From Solimonas thermocellulolyticum (GTDB taxonomy: Bacteria > Pseudomonadota > Gammaproteobacteria > Nevskiales > Nevskiaceae): a stretch of DNA of 64,000 nucleotides. This document shows, one piece after another, positions 17,106-27,217 of this stretch (the stretch's first letter is position 1; every line of letters starts with the position of its first letter). Made by a program: the position numbers and the translations under genes. Location: the NCBI RefSeq assembly GCF_040327995.1, contig NZ_JBEPIJ010000010.1:69683-133682 (forward strand), written 5' to 3'. The notes below the pieces were generated by a model. It saw only the letters and a list, made by a program, of their open reading frames with translations. It made no database searches and had not been told where the DNA came from.

Positions 17106-17137
17106 ACTAGAGCGCGCGAATGACGTTTTGATGACGG
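17106..17137 (-). promoter_or_regulatory. Pho-box-like repeat and -10 upstream of the TonB receptor
   Basis: On the minus strand CCGTCAT-CAAA-ACGTCAT (17120-17137). Each heptamer matches CTGTCAT at six or five positions, and the spacer CAAA is identical to that at pstS. Eight nt downstream is TCTAGT (17106-17111) as a possible -10, the same offset as at the pstS and phoB promoters. The element points toward the receptor, not toward the plus-strand NlpC gene. Confidence 0.6.
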
Positions 17138-17218
17138 GAATACGACGGCTTTGCGGCATCTGCACGATGCGGGGAGCCGCCCCGGCACGATGTGCACGGC
17201 AGCGCAGAAGGAGAACCG

Positions 17219-17734
17219 ATGGAGTGTCCGAGCGCAGGGACGAGGTCGGCGGACACACGCCGTGAGAGGGCGCGCCGCGGCCCACGCCGCGTGCTGAGCC
17301 TATGGCTGTGCGCCGTTCTGCTCACGGGCTGCACCGGCGGCTTCGATGTACGCCCCGATCCGGCGATCCAGCATCGGGTCGTGCTCGAAGCACTGGGCCA
17401 GGTCGGTCGCCCCTACCGCTATGGGGGCGCTACGCCAGAGGGTTTCGACTGCAGCGGGCTGGTGCAGTATGTCTATCGTGAGGCCGGCGTCACGCTGCCG
17501 CGCACCACCGTCGAGCAGTACCGCGCCGGCACGCGAATCCGGTCAGACGAGCTGGAGCCGGGGGACCTGCTGTTCTACCGCTTCGAGCGCCGGCCGGTCG
17601 ACCACGTCGCGATCTATCTCGGCGACGGCCAGGCCGTACACGCACCGGCCAACGGCCGCGCCGTGATCGTCGCCAGAGTCGACCTGCCGCACTGGAAGAA
17701 GCGCTACGTCGACGCGGTACGCGTGCTGCGGTGA
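17219..17734 (+). CDS. NlpC/P60 family cell-wall endopeptidase lipoprotein
   Basis: 171-residue predicted lipoprotein of the NlpC/P60 family, which usually cleaves peptidoglycan stem peptides (D-Glu to diaminopimelate bond). A basic N-terminus is followed by a hydrophobic stretch and lipobox LLTGC (Cys38). The catalytic Cys78 lies in GFDCSGLVQYVY, His129 in PVDHVAIYLGDG, and His141 (AVHAP) is the likely third residue. The start at MECPSAG has an AGAAGGAG ribosome site 5 nt upstream; a start nine codons earlier lacks one. Single gene, divergent from the TonB receptor and convergent with htpG. Confidence 0.88.
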   Translation: MECPSAGTRSADTRRERARRGPRRVLSLWLCAVLLTGCTGGFDVRPDPAIQHRVVLEALGQVGRPYRYGGATPEGFDCSGLVQYVYREAGVTLPRTTVEQYRAGTRIRSDELEPGDLLFYRFERRPVDHVAIYLGDGQAVHAPANGRAVIVARVDLPHWKKRYVDAVRVLR

Positions 17735-17757
17735 GGTCGTCGTCTTGTTTTGAGAGT

Positions 17758-17777
17758 CGGGGCCATGGATGGCCCCG
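17758..17777. other. Inverted repeat between converging NlpC/P60 and htpG genes
   Basis: A 7-bp stem (CGGGGCC / GGCCCCG, six-base loop) lies between the two stop codons. Neither strand has a clear T-run after it, so it is at best a weak bidirectional terminator. Confidence 0.4.
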
Positions 17778-17795
17778 GCTTGCGCAGGATGCGCA

Positions 17796-19682
<1,887 letters not shown>

Positions 19683-19800
19683 GCGTCGGACTCCTGCGGA
19701 TCGATAGCGGATGTTGCGGGTGCAGGTTGCGGCCACGGGGCCGGGGCCGGTGCGCCGCCGACGCGCCCGCAGCGCGCAACCGCGAAGGGACAGCGCTTCG

Positions 19801-19828
19801 AATTGGGGACGCACCGGCGGGATTCAAG
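19801..19828 (-). promoter_or_regulatory. Sigma-32 (heat-shock) type promoter of htpG
   Basis: On the minus strand CTTGAA (19823-19828), a 14-nt spacer, then CCCCAATT (19801-19808). The RpoH consensus is CTTGAA, 13-15 nt, CCCCATNT; the match has one mismatch. It would give an htpG leader of about 110 nt. Confidence 0.78.
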
Positions 19829-19863
19829 GCCCTCCAGTTCTCGTGAGGGCAAGCGGCGCGCAG

Positions 19864-19893
19864 GAAAAAGCCCCGGGCGTGCTGGCACGGGGC
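19864..19893 (-). terminator. Intrinsic terminator of the rpsP-rimM-trmD-rplS operon
   Basis: Stem GCCCCG / CGGGGC with a 12-nt loop, followed on the minus strand by TTTTTCC. It lies about 50 bp after the rplS stop and ahead of the htpG promoter, insulating htpG from ribosomal transcription. Confidence 0.8.
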
Positions 19894-19945
19894 CTCGTCC
19901 TGGGGATCCGACGGCTTCGGGCGTCTCAGGCCCGCAGCCGAGCGG

Positions 19946-20299
19946 TCAGTCGAGCTTTTCGGCGATGCGCGCCTTTTTGCCCGAGAGGTTGCGCAGGTAG
20001 TAGAGCTTGGCGCGACGCACGTCGCCGCGACGCTTCACGGTGATCTCGGCGACCTGCGGGCTGTAGGTCTGGAACACGCGCTCGACACCCTCGCCGTGCG
20101 AAACCTTGCGCACGGTGAACGCGGAGTGCAGGCCGCGATTGCGCTTGGCGATGACCACACCCTCGAAAGCCTGCAGGCGCTCACGCTCACCTTCCTTCAC
20201 CTTCACCTTGACCTCGACGGTGTCGCCGGCCTTGAAGTCCGGGACCGTCTTGGTCATCTGTTCCGCCTCGATCTGGGCAATGATCTTGTTCGCGCGCAT
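19946..20299 (-). CDS. rplS: 50S ribosomal protein L19
   Basis: 117-residue bL19, located at the 30S-50S interface. Characteristic sequence: FKAGDTVEVKVKVKEGERERLQAFEGVV and GEGVERVFQTYSP followed by VKRRGDVRRAKLYYLR. The start at MRANKII follows an AAGGA ribosome site; a longer in-frame start overlaps trmD and is rejected. Last gene of the conserved rpsP-rimM-trmD-rplS operon, 16 bp after trmD. Confidence 0.97.
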   Translation of the reverse strand: MRANKIIAQIEAEQMTKTVPDFKAGDTVEVKVKVKEGERERLQAFEGVVIAKRNRGLHSAFTVRKVSHGEGVERVFQTYSPQVAEITVKRRGDVRRAKLYYLRNLSGKKARIAEKLD

Positions 20300-20315
20300 C
20301 GTCCTTACCTCGTCT

Positions 20316-21059
20316 TCAAAGTGCCGCTTCGGAGATGAACTCGCGCAGCAGCGTCCGTACCTCGTCACTCATCGCGATCCCGTCCAGCAGGTCGGGCCGC
20401 TTCAGCCATGTGTTGCCGAGCGCCTGCTTCAAGCGCCAGCGCGCGATGCGCGCATGGTCACCGGACAGCAGCACCTCCGGCACCGCCTCACCGCGCCAGT
20501 TCTCCGGCCGCGTGTAATGCGGGTGGTCGAGCAGACCGGCACAGAACGAATCGTTCTGCGCCGACTCGGCATGACCGAGCACTCCGGGCAACAGCCGCGC
20601 GATCGCATCGATCACCGCCATCGCCGCCAGCTCGCCGCCAGACAACACGAAATCGCCCAGCGACAGCTCCAAATCCACTTCCGAGCGCACGAAGCGCTCG
20701 TCCAGCCCTTCGTAGCGTCCGCACAGCAGGATCAGACCCTGCTCCCGCGACAGCCGCTGCGCCCAGTGCTGGTCGAAGCGCTCACCCTGGGGCGAGAGCA
20801 GGATCACCCGCGCAGCCCCCAGTGCGGCCTTCGACGCCTGCACCGCCGCCGCCAACGGCTGCGGCTCGATCACCATGCCCGGACCGCCGCCGTAGGGCCG
20901 ATCGTCGACGCGACGCCAGCGATTCTCGCTGTAGTCGCGCAGATCGCGCGTGGTCAGCCTGAGCTGCCCGCCCTCGACCGCAATCCGCGGCATGCCGTGC
21001 CGCACCACCTGCTCCACCAGCTCCGGGAACAGGGTGACGACCTCGATCTGCATCGACAT
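20316..21059 (-). CDS. trmD: tRNA (guanine-37-N1) methyltransferase TrmD
   Basis: 247-residue SPOUT methyltransferase that forms m1G37 in tRNAs, preventing +1 frameshifting, using S-adenosylmethionine as a dimer. The trefoil-knot motifs are present: LLCGRYEGLDERF, GDFVLSGGELAAMAVIDA, and GPGMVIEP near residue 60. Catalytic Asp is expected in the C-terminal half (HPHYTRPENW region). Starts 2 bp after rimM. Two ATGs two codons apart are possible (MSMQIEV or MQIEV). Confidence 0.96.
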   Translation of the reverse strand: MSMQIEVVTLFPELVEQVVRHGMPRIAVEGGQLRLTTRDLRDYSENRWRRVDDRPYGGGPGMVIEPQPLAAAVQASKAALGAARVILLSPQGERFDQHWAQRLSREQGLILLCGRYEGLDERFVRSEVDLELSLGDFVLSGGELAAMAVIDAIARLLPGVLGHAESAQNDSFCAGLLDHPHYTRPENWRGEAVPEVLLSGDHARIARWRLKQALGNTWLKRPDLLDGIAMSDEVRTLLREFISEAAL

Positions 21060-21061
21060 CG

Positions 21062-21586
21062 TCAGTAATCCGCTTCCCACGCGCAGACGATGCGACCCTC
21101 GTCCATCTCCACGCGCTTGACGATGTGCTTGAGCACGAACGGGATCAACCGCTGCGTACCCGCCTCGTCGACCACGACCAGGACGTCCTGGCTCGTGTTG
21201 CTTGTCAACTCGCGCACCGTGCCCAGCACCGTGCCCGACACGCTGACCACTTGTAGGCCGATCAGGTCGACCCAGTAGTACTGCCCCTTGGGCAGCACCG
21301 GCAGCGCCTCGCGCTCGACCTCGATCACTGCCCCGATCCACCGCGCGGCCCGATCGCGATCGTCGAAGGCCACGCCGTTCTCGTCGGTGATGCGGGCGAC
21401 GACGCCGTTGCCGTGGGACCGCCCCTCGACCACTTGGGCCCGGAAACTGCGTTCGCCTTGCCGCAGCCACCAGCCCGCGTACTTCAGAATCCTTGCCGCC
21501 GGGCGTGTCTGCGAATCGATCCGCAGCCAGCCCTTGACGCCGTAGACACCGGCGACGCGGCCCAGCGTCACCCGGCGCGACGACAT
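21062..21586 (-). CDS. rimM: Ribosome maturation factor RimM
   Basis: 174 residues. RimM assists 30S head assembly by binding S19 near helix 33b of 16S rRNA. The N-terminal domain begins LGRVAGVYGVKGWLRI; the C-terminal PRC-barrel domain has GQYYWVDLIGLQVV and LIPFVLKHIVKRVEMDEGRI. Starts 4 bp after rpsP in the standard order, so the two are probably translated together. Confidence 0.95.
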   Translation of the reverse strand: MSSRRVTLGRVAGVYGVKGWLRIDSQTRPAARILKYAGWWLRQGERSFRAQVVEGRSHGNGVVARITDENGVAFDDRDRAARWIGAVIEVEREALPVLPKGQYYWVDLIGLQVVSVSGTVLGTVRELTSNTSQDVLVVVDEAGTQRLIPFVLKHIVKRVEMDEGRIVCAWEADY

Positions 21587-21590
21587 GGTC

Positions 21591-21839
21591 TCAGGCGGCC
21601 TTGGGCGCGGTCTTCACCAGATAGGCCACGCGCTCCGACAGCTTCGCACCCCGCTTCTGCCACTGCTCGATCTTGGCCAAGTCCAGCACCAGCTTCTGCT
21701 CGGCACCGCGCGCGTTCGGGTTGTAGTGGCCGAGGCGCTCGATGAAGCGGCCGTCGCGCGGGCTGCTCTTTTCCGTGGCGACCACGTGGTAGAACGGGCG
21801 CTTCTTCGCGCCGGCACGGGCCAATCGAATCGTTACCAT
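21591..21839 (-). CDS. rpsP: 30S ribosomal protein S16
   Basis: 82-residue bS16, a primary-assembly protein of the 30S body. It has the family start MVTIRLARAGAKKRPFYHVV and RDGRFIERLGHYNP. The upstream in-frame extension is not conserved-looking and lacks a ribosome site, so the MVTIRLAR start is used. First gene of the four-gene ribosomal operon; a possible -10 (TAAAAT) lies at 21892-21897. Confidence 0.97.
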   Translation of the reverse strand: MVTIRLARAGAKKRPFYHVVATEKSSPRDGRFIERLGHYNPNARGAEQKLVLDLAKIEQWQKRGAKLSERVAYLVKTAPKAA

Positions 21840-22148
21840 CTTTGCGTTATCCAGGACGTGACGGCCCGAGGGGCCGCCGAAAAAGACGGGTATTTTAGCG
21901 ATTTCGCGGCGGATTTCTACAGCCTGCCCGACGTTGACCGCGCCGGCCTCGACGTGCAGGCGCACAAGGCCACAGACCCTGGCCCCACGCTTTGAGGCCG
22001 CATCACCGAGTCGTCTAACCACAGAACTTCACGCGCCGCCGCCGCTGGCAGCGCCGCGAGTGCGCCTTTGCTTGTTATCGTTACACCCCTCGCCGTCGTG
22101 GATCCTAGCCCCCGCGGACGGCGACATCCGCCCCCGCCGACGACCCTC
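21840..22148. other. Divergent intergenic region between rpsP and the SLC13 transporter gene
   Basis: 309 bp without a credible gene. On the minus side a TAAAAT -10-like hexamer (21892-21897) would start rpsP transcription with a leader of about 45 nt containing a 6-bp GC hairpin (21862-21876). That hairpin has no T-run and may be a leader structure. The transporter side has no convincing promoter. Confidence 0.4.
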
Positions 22149-23924
22149 ATGACCCTCGACGCCTGGATCACCCTGGCCGTTCTGGCCGGCACGCTGTGGC
22201 TGCTGATTCGCGACCAGCTCGCGCCCGAATTGGTGCTGTTGCTCGCGATGCTAACGTTGCTGACGCTCGGCGTGCTGACGCCACCGCAAGCGCTCGGCGG
22301 CTTTTCCAACGAAGGCATGATCACGGTCGCGGCGATGTACGTCGTCGCCGCCGGCCTGCGCGATACCGGGGCGATCGATCTGGTCGTGCAGCACCTGCTC
22401 GGCCGCCCGCGCAAGCTCGCATGGGCGCAGTTCCGGGTCATGGCGCCCACGGTGGCGCTGTCCGCGTTCATCAACAACACGCCGGTGGTCGCGACCTTCC
22501 TGCCGGCGATCCTCTCCTGGGCCAAGCGCAACGGCCTCGCCGCCTCGAAGCTCTTGATCCCGCTGAGCTACGCCGCGATCTTCGGCGGAACCTGCACGCT
22601 GATCGGCACCTCGACCAATCTGGTGGTCAACGGACTGTGGACCGCCGACGGTCACCCCGGCATCGGCATGTTCGACATCGCCGCCGTCGGCATTCCGAGC
22701 GCGCTGGCCGGCATGGCCTATCTGATGCTCGTCGGCCGCCGCCTGCTGCCCGAGCGCCAATCCGGCACCAGCGCGTTCGCCAACCCCCGCGAGTACACGG
22801 TGGAGATGCTGGTCGAACCCGACGGCCCGCTGGTGAACAAAACCATCATCGAGGCCGGCCTGCGCCAGCTCGGTCGCCTGTATCTCGTCGAGATCGTGCG
22901 CGAAGGCCGCATCGTCCCCGCGGTAAATTCGAGCGAGCGTCTGCGCGCCGACGACCGCCTGGTGTTCGCCGGCGACATCGAGGCCATCGTCGAACTGCAG
23001 CGCATCCGCGGCCTGCGCGCCCCGCTGGACGCCGAAGACGCCGCGATCGCGCGTCAGTACCCGGAGCGCAAGCTGGTGGAGGTCGTGATCTCGTCGCGCT
23101 GCCCGCTGATCAACCAGACGCTCAAGGAAAGCCGCTTCCACACCTACTACGGTGCCGCGGTCATCGCCATCGCGCGCGACGGCCAGCGCCTGCGTGGCGG
23201 CCTGGGCAAGGTCGTACTGCGCGCCGCCGACACCCTGCTGCTCGAAGCGCGGCCGGTCTGGGTCGAGCGTCACCGCCATTCACCGGATTTCCTCGTCGTC
23301 AGCGACATCGCCGATTCCGAGGTGCCGCGCTTCGACAAGGCGCTGCGGGCCTGGGCCATCCTCGCCGCCGTCGTCGTCTCGGCGACCGCCGGCTGGGTCG
23401 AAATGATCACCGCGGCGCTGCTCGGCGCCGGCGCGACGCTCGCGCTGGGTTGCGTCAGCCTGAGCGCGGCGAGGCGCAGCATCGACACGCAGGTCCTGCT
23501 GGTCATTGCATGCTCGTTCGCGCTCGGTAAAGCGCTCGAAGTCACCGGCGCCGCGGCGTCGATCGCCGATCTGCTGCTCGATATCCCCGGCAGCAATCCC
23601 TGGGTCGTACTCGCGCTCGCCTACCTGATGACGATGCTGCTCACCGAGATGATCACCAACAACGCGGCGGCCGTGCTGATGTATCCGATCTGCATGGCGG
23701 CGGCGAAAACACTGGAGGTCAGCCCCTTGCCGTTCGTGTTCGCGGTGATGATGGCGGCGTCGGCGAGCTTCTCGACGCCGCTCGGCTACCAGACCAATTT
23801 GATGGTGTTCGGCCCCGGCGGCTACCGCTTCACCGACTTTCTCAAGGTCGGTATCCCGCTGCAGCTCGTCATGTGCGCGGTCAGCGTCGCGGTGATACCG
23901 CTGGTGTGGCCGTTCAACCCCTGA
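22149..23924 (+). CDS. SLC13-family permease with two TrkA-C domains
   Basis: 591-residue membrane transporter. About five hydrophobic helices (LAVLAGTLWLLI, PELVLLLAMLTLLTLGVL and others) precede two cytoplasmic TrkA-C (RCK-C) domains, around residues 215-300 and 305-390, followed by more helices. The NNT signatures of the divalent-anion/sodium symporter family are present in both halves (SAFINNTPVVATFLP, EMITNNAAAVLMYP), with GTSTNLVVNGL after the first. Members move sulfate, dicarboxylates or other anions; the substrate here is unknown. Start chosen at MTLDAWITL. Its stop lies 3 bp from the stop of converging der. Confidence 0.88.
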   Translation: MTLDAWITLAVLAGTLWLLIRDQLAPELVLLLAMLTLLTLGVLTPPQALGGFSNEGMITVAAMYVVAAGLRDTGAIDLVVQHLLGRPRKLAWAQFRVMAPTVALSAFINNTPVVATFLPAILSWAKRNGLAASKLLIPLSYAAIFGGTCTLIGTSTNLVVNGLWTADGHPGIGMFDIAAVGIPSALAGMAYLMLVGRRLLPERQSGTSAFANPREYTVEMLVEPDGPLVNKTIIEAGLRQLGRLYLVEIVREGRIVPAVNSSERLRADDRLVFAGDIEAIVELQRIRGLRAPLDAEDAAIARQYPERKLVEVVISSRCPLINQTLKESRFHTYYGAAVIAIARDGQRLRGGLGKVVLRAADTLLLEARPVWVERHRHSPDFLVVSDIADSEVPRFDKALRAWAILAAVVVSATAGWVEMITAALLGAGATLALGCVSLSAARRSIDTQVLLVIACSFALGKALEVTGAAASIADLLLDIPGSNPWVVLALAYLMTMLLTEMITNNAAAVLMYPICMAAAKTLEVSPLPFVFAVMMAASASFSTPLGYQTNLMVFGPGGYRFTDFLKVGIPLQLVMCAVSVAVIPLVWPFNP

Positions 23925-23927
23925 TGA

Positions 23928-25340
23928 TCAGCGCTTGACGTGTGCCATCAGGCGCCGCCGCTTTCTGATCTGGCGCGCGGACAGCACGTTCTTCTTGTCC
24001 TTGTACGGGTTGTCGCCGGTCTTGAAGGTCAGCAAAAGCGGCACGCCGACGAGTTCGAAGGCGTCGCGGAAGCGGTTGGCCAGATAGCGCTTGTACGCCA
24101 CCGGCAGCTTCTCGGTCTGGTTGCCGTGGACCACGATGCGCGGCGGATTGCGCCCGCCTTGGTGCGCGTAACGCAGCTTGATGCGACGGCCCAGCACCGC
24201 CGGCGGCGGATGCGCCTCGACCGCTTGCTCGAGCACACGCGTGACCTCGGCGGTGGGCAGCTCGCGCATCGTCGATGCGTAGGCCTGCTGCACGAAGGCC
24301 ATCAATTCCCCCAGACCGGAGCCGTGGCGAGCGGAGATGAAGACGGTCGGCGCGTAATCGAGAAACGGCAGCTTGAGCCCGATCTGATAACGCACCTGCT
24401 CGCGCACATCGCCGGCAAGCCCGTCCCACTTGTTGACCGCGAGCACCATCGCGCGACCGCGCTGCGCGATCAGGCCCATCAGCCGCGCATCCTGCTCGCC
24501 GATATCGGCTTGCGCGTCGACGACGGCGATGACCACGTGCGCACGCTCGATCGCCTGCAGCGTCTTGACGATGGAGATTTTTTCGACGCCCTCCCAGATG
24601 CGCGCTCGGCGCCGCACGCCGGCGGTGTCGATCAGACGGAATGCTCGGCCCTCATACTCGAAGTCCACACTGATGGCGTCGCGCGTCGTGCCGGGCACGT
24701 CCGCGGCCAGCAGCCGCTCCTCGCCCAGCAGCCGGTTGACCAGCGTCGACTTACCGACATTGGGACGGCCAACGATGGCCACGCACACCCGGTCATCCTG
24801 GTCCTGCGTCGCATCGTCGGGCACCACCGGCAGGCCGTCGAGCACACCTCGCAGCAGCGCGGGCACGCCCTGCCCCTTCTCGGCCGAGATCACGTGCGGA
24901 ACACCGAGTCCGAGCGCGTGGAACTCGGCCGCCGCCGCGAGCACATCGCGGCCCTCGGCCTTGTTGACCACCAGGGTGAGCACCTGGCCACGCTTGCGCA
25001 GTTCGCGCGCGATCGCCACATCCGACGGCGTCAGCCCCACCTTGGCATCGACGAGGAACAGCACGCGGTCGGCCTCATCCAGCGCCATGCGCGCCTGTTC
25101 CTCGGCCAACACCGCGAGCGGGTCGCGCGACTCCGGCATCAGCCCGCCGGTGTCGACCACCATGAAGCGGCGGTTCTCGAAGCGCGCCACGCCGTACTGG
25201 CGATCGCGCGTCAAACCCGGCAAATCGGCGACCAGCGCGTCGCGCGTCTCGGTCAGGCGATTGAACAGCGTCGACTTGCCGACGTTGGGACGGCCGACGA
25301 GAACCACGGTGGGCAGCTTGGCGCTTTGCATGTCGGTCAT
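23928..25340 (-). CDS. der: Ribosome-assembly GTPase Der (EngA)
   Basis: 470-residue GTPase with two tandem G domains and a C-terminal KH-like domain. First domain: GRPNVGKSTLFN, DTGGLMPES and NKAEGRD. Second: GRPNVGKSTLVN, DTAGVRRR and NKWDGLAG. The KH-like part (about 365-450) contains RRIKLRYAHQGG. Essential for late 50S assembly. Start taken at MTDMQSAK, with GGAG just upstream; an ATG three codons later is possible. It is the last gene of the ndk-to-der block but is separated from bamB by a strong terminator. Confidence 0.95.
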   Translation of the reverse strand: MTDMQSAKLPTVVLVGRPNVGKSTLFNRLTETRDALVADLPGLTRDRQYGVARFENRRFMVVDTGGLMPESRDPLAVLAEEQARMALDEADRVLFLVDAKVGLTPSDVAIARELRKRGQVLTLVVNKAEGRDVLAAAAEFHALGLGVPHVISAEKGQGVPALLRGVLDGLPVVPDDATQDQDDRVCVAIVGRPNVGKSTLVNRLLGEERLLAADVPGTTRDAISVDFEYEGRAFRLIDTAGVRRRARIWEGVEKISIVKTLQAIERAHVVIAVVDAQADIGEQDARLMGLIAQRGRAMVLAVNKWDGLAGDVREQVRYQIGLKLPFLDYAPTVFISARHGSGLGELMAFVQQAYASTMRELPTAEVTRVLEQAVEAHPPPAVLGRRIKLRYAHQGGRNPPRIVVHGNQTEKLPVAYKRYLANRFRDAFELVGVPLLLTFKTGDNPYKDKKNVLSARQIRKRRRLMAHVKR

Positions 25341-25363
25341 TCTCCGCCAAGCCGCAGCAAACG

Positions 25364-25389
25364 AAAAAGGCGGAACGCGCGGTTCCGCC
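25364..25389 (-). terminator. Intrinsic terminator between bamB and der
   Basis: 8-bp perfect inverted repeat (GGCGGAAC / GTTCCGCC, 5-nt loop) followed on the minus strand by TTTTT. It lies only about 25 bp upstream of the der start, so bamB transcripts should end here in part, and der must rely on read-through or on a promoter not resolved by eye. Confidence 0.85.
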
Positions 25390-25411
25390 TCGATCGACCG
25401 CTGCGCGGCCC

Positions 25412-26560
25412 TCAGTCGATGCGGATCGCGCTCAGGCGTCCGTGCTGGTCGTGGACGTACAGCAACTCGTCGCCGACCGCGGGCTGGCTGCGGATCGGAC
25501 CGCCACCGGCACGATGCCGCGCCACCAGGCGACCGTCGCGCGGATCGATCCAGTGCAGATAGCCCTCGAAGTCGCCGACGACGGCGTGCCCCGCGAAGGC
25601 CTGCGCCGGTGACAGTCGCCGGTATTTCAGATCCTCGTTGCGCCAAGCCGCAGCGCCGCTGTTGACGTCCAACCCCCAGACCACGCCGGCCTCGTCGGCG
25701 ACGACGATCAGATCGCCGATCCGCACCGGCCCGGTGTAGCTCTTGAGCCCGCGGCGCCACAAGACTTGCCCGGTCTGGCCATCGAGACGCACCAGCTCGC
25801 CGCCGAAACTGGCGACGAACAAATCGCCGTCTTCGAGCAGCAGGTGGCCGTCGACGTCGTTGAGTCGTTCGAGTTCGTTGCGTCCGGCCGGCGCCGTCAC
25901 GAGTTGCTCCCACAGCGGCTGGCCATCCATCATGCGCAACGCGGCGACGCGGCCGTTGTCCATACCGACGTAGACCAGCGCGCCATCGATCACCGGCATG
26001 CAAAGGCCGCGCAGCGTCAGGTTCGGCACGCTGCGGTCGAACACCCAGTTGCGGCTGCCGCTAACCGCGGACAGGGCCTGCACCAGCCCGTCGCCGCCGC
26101 GCGCGATCACCAGCGTGCCATCGGAGACCGGCGGTGCCAGCGCCTCGCTGGAAATCTGCGCGCGCCAGTACGGCGCGCCGTCGGCACGCTTGAGCGCGAT
26201 GACCTCGCCGTCCATGGTGCCGAGGAACACCGCATTGCCGGACACCGTGGGCCCGGAGATCAGCCGCGCGCCGGTGTCCGCACGCCAGATGCGTTTGCCG
26301 GTCGCTGGCTCGTAGGCATAGACGCGGCCACGAACGTCGGCGGTGAACACGGCGTCGGGCGCGACCACCGCGCCGAGCGCGCTGCGGTAATCGTCGCTGC
26401 CGACACCGGCGCGCGCCGACCACACCGTCTGCGGCTTGAGTTGCGGATGGACGATGTCCTGCAGCTTGGCCGGCTCGCGCACCTTGCCGTCGCTCGAACA
26501 GCCGGCCAGCACCGCCGCCAACACCAGCGCAACGGCCTGCGCAGCCGAGATGCGGAGCAT
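25412..26560 (-). CDS. bamB: Outer-membrane assembly lipoprotein BamB
   Basis: 382-residue lipoprotein of the BAM complex, which inserts beta-barrel proteins. Lipobox VLAGC (Cys21), then an eight-bladed PQQ/WD-like propeller of repeats such as GRVYAYEPATGKRIWRADTG and GEVIALKRADGAPYWRAQI. Start at MLRISAAQ overlaps the yfgM stop by one base (TGATG). Order yfgM-bamB-der is the usual gammaproteobacterial one. Confidence 0.94.
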   Translation of the reverse strand: MLRISAAQAVALVLAAVLAGCSSDGKVREPAKLQDIVHPQLKPQTVWSARAGVGSDDYRSALGAVVAPDAVFTADVRGRVYAYEPATGKRIWRADTGARLISGPTVSGNAVFLGTMDGEVIALKRADGAPYWRAQISSEALAPPVSDGTLVIARGGDGLVQALSAVSGSRNWVFDRSVPNLTLRGLCMPVIDGALVYVGMDNGRVAALRMMDGQPLWEQLVTAPAGRNELERLNDVDGHLLLEDGDLFVASFGGELVRLDGQTGQVLWRRGLKSYTGPVRIGDLIVVADEAGVVWGLDVNSGAAAWRNEDLKYRRLSPAQAFAGHAVVGDFEGYLHWIDPRDGRLVARHRAGGGPIRSQPAVGDELLYVHDQHGRLSAIRID

Positions 26561-27198
26561 CACGACTGCGCCACCGCGAGATCGTCGAGCTTGCGTTGCA
26601 GGCTGTCGCGCAGACCGGGGACTTCGTCCCCTAGCGCGTCCAGCGCCTTCTCGTAGGCGCTGCGCGCCGCCGCGCGATCCCCGCGCGCAAGGACGATGTC
26701 GCCCCGCAGCTCGTCGAACTGCGCCTGGAACGGGCCCGCCTTGGCATCGAGCAGCGCCAGTGCCGTGTCGGTCTCGCCCTGCTGCCAGACGACCCGTGCC
26801 TCGCGCAGCGTCGCGATCTGGCGCACGCCATCGTCGTAGCCGTGCTGGCGCACCCAGGCCAGACGTTCGCGCGCAGCGGCGAAGTCGCCGGCCTTCACCG
26901 CCTCGGCCGCGAGGAACAGCGCCGCCGCACTGGCATAGGGGCTGCGGCCGTGTTCGGCGACCAGTGCGTCGCCGATGTCGCGGGCGTCGGCAAGACGCGC
27001 ATCGGCGATCGCGAGCTTGAGATCTCCATACATGCGCGAAGCGGCCTGGGCGCGCCGGTCCTGATGAGACTTGAAACCTTCCCAGCCGAAGATCGCGCCA
27101 AGACCGATGATCAGGCCGCCGGCCAGCGCCGTCCAGTTCTCCCTCCACCACTGCTTGAGGCGTTCTGCCTGGTCTTCGTCGTCGTAATGTGTGGCCAC
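26560..27198 (-). CDS. yfgM: YfgM, ancillary SecYEG translocon subunit / periplasmic chaperone partner
   Basis: 212 residues: a short acidic cytoplasmic tail, one membrane helix at about 21-42 (NWTALAGGLIIGLGAIFGWE), and a periplasmic TPR-like helical domain. In E. coli YfgM associates with PpiD at the SecYEG translocon and hands clients to periplasmic chaperones. Sits between hisS and bamB in the conserved order, with a one-base overlap into bamB. Confidence 0.9.
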   Translation of the reverse strand: MATHYDDEDQAERLKQWWRENWTALAGGLIIGLGAIFGWEGFKSHQDRRAQAASRMYGDLKLAIADARLADARDIGDALVAEHGRSPYASAAALFLAAEAVKAGDFAAARERLAWVRQHGYDDGVRQIATLREARVVWQQGETDTALALLDAKAGPFQAQFDELRGDIVLARGDRAAARSAYEKALDALGDEVPGLRDSLQRKLDDLAVAQS

Positions 27199-27217
27199 GC
27201 GGGATGTCCTGAAAGGT

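Noticed and set aside
17758..17777. Strong bidirectional terminator between the NlpC/P60 gene and htpG
   Set aside because: Stem is good but neither side has a T-run, so it was listed only as an inverted repeat.
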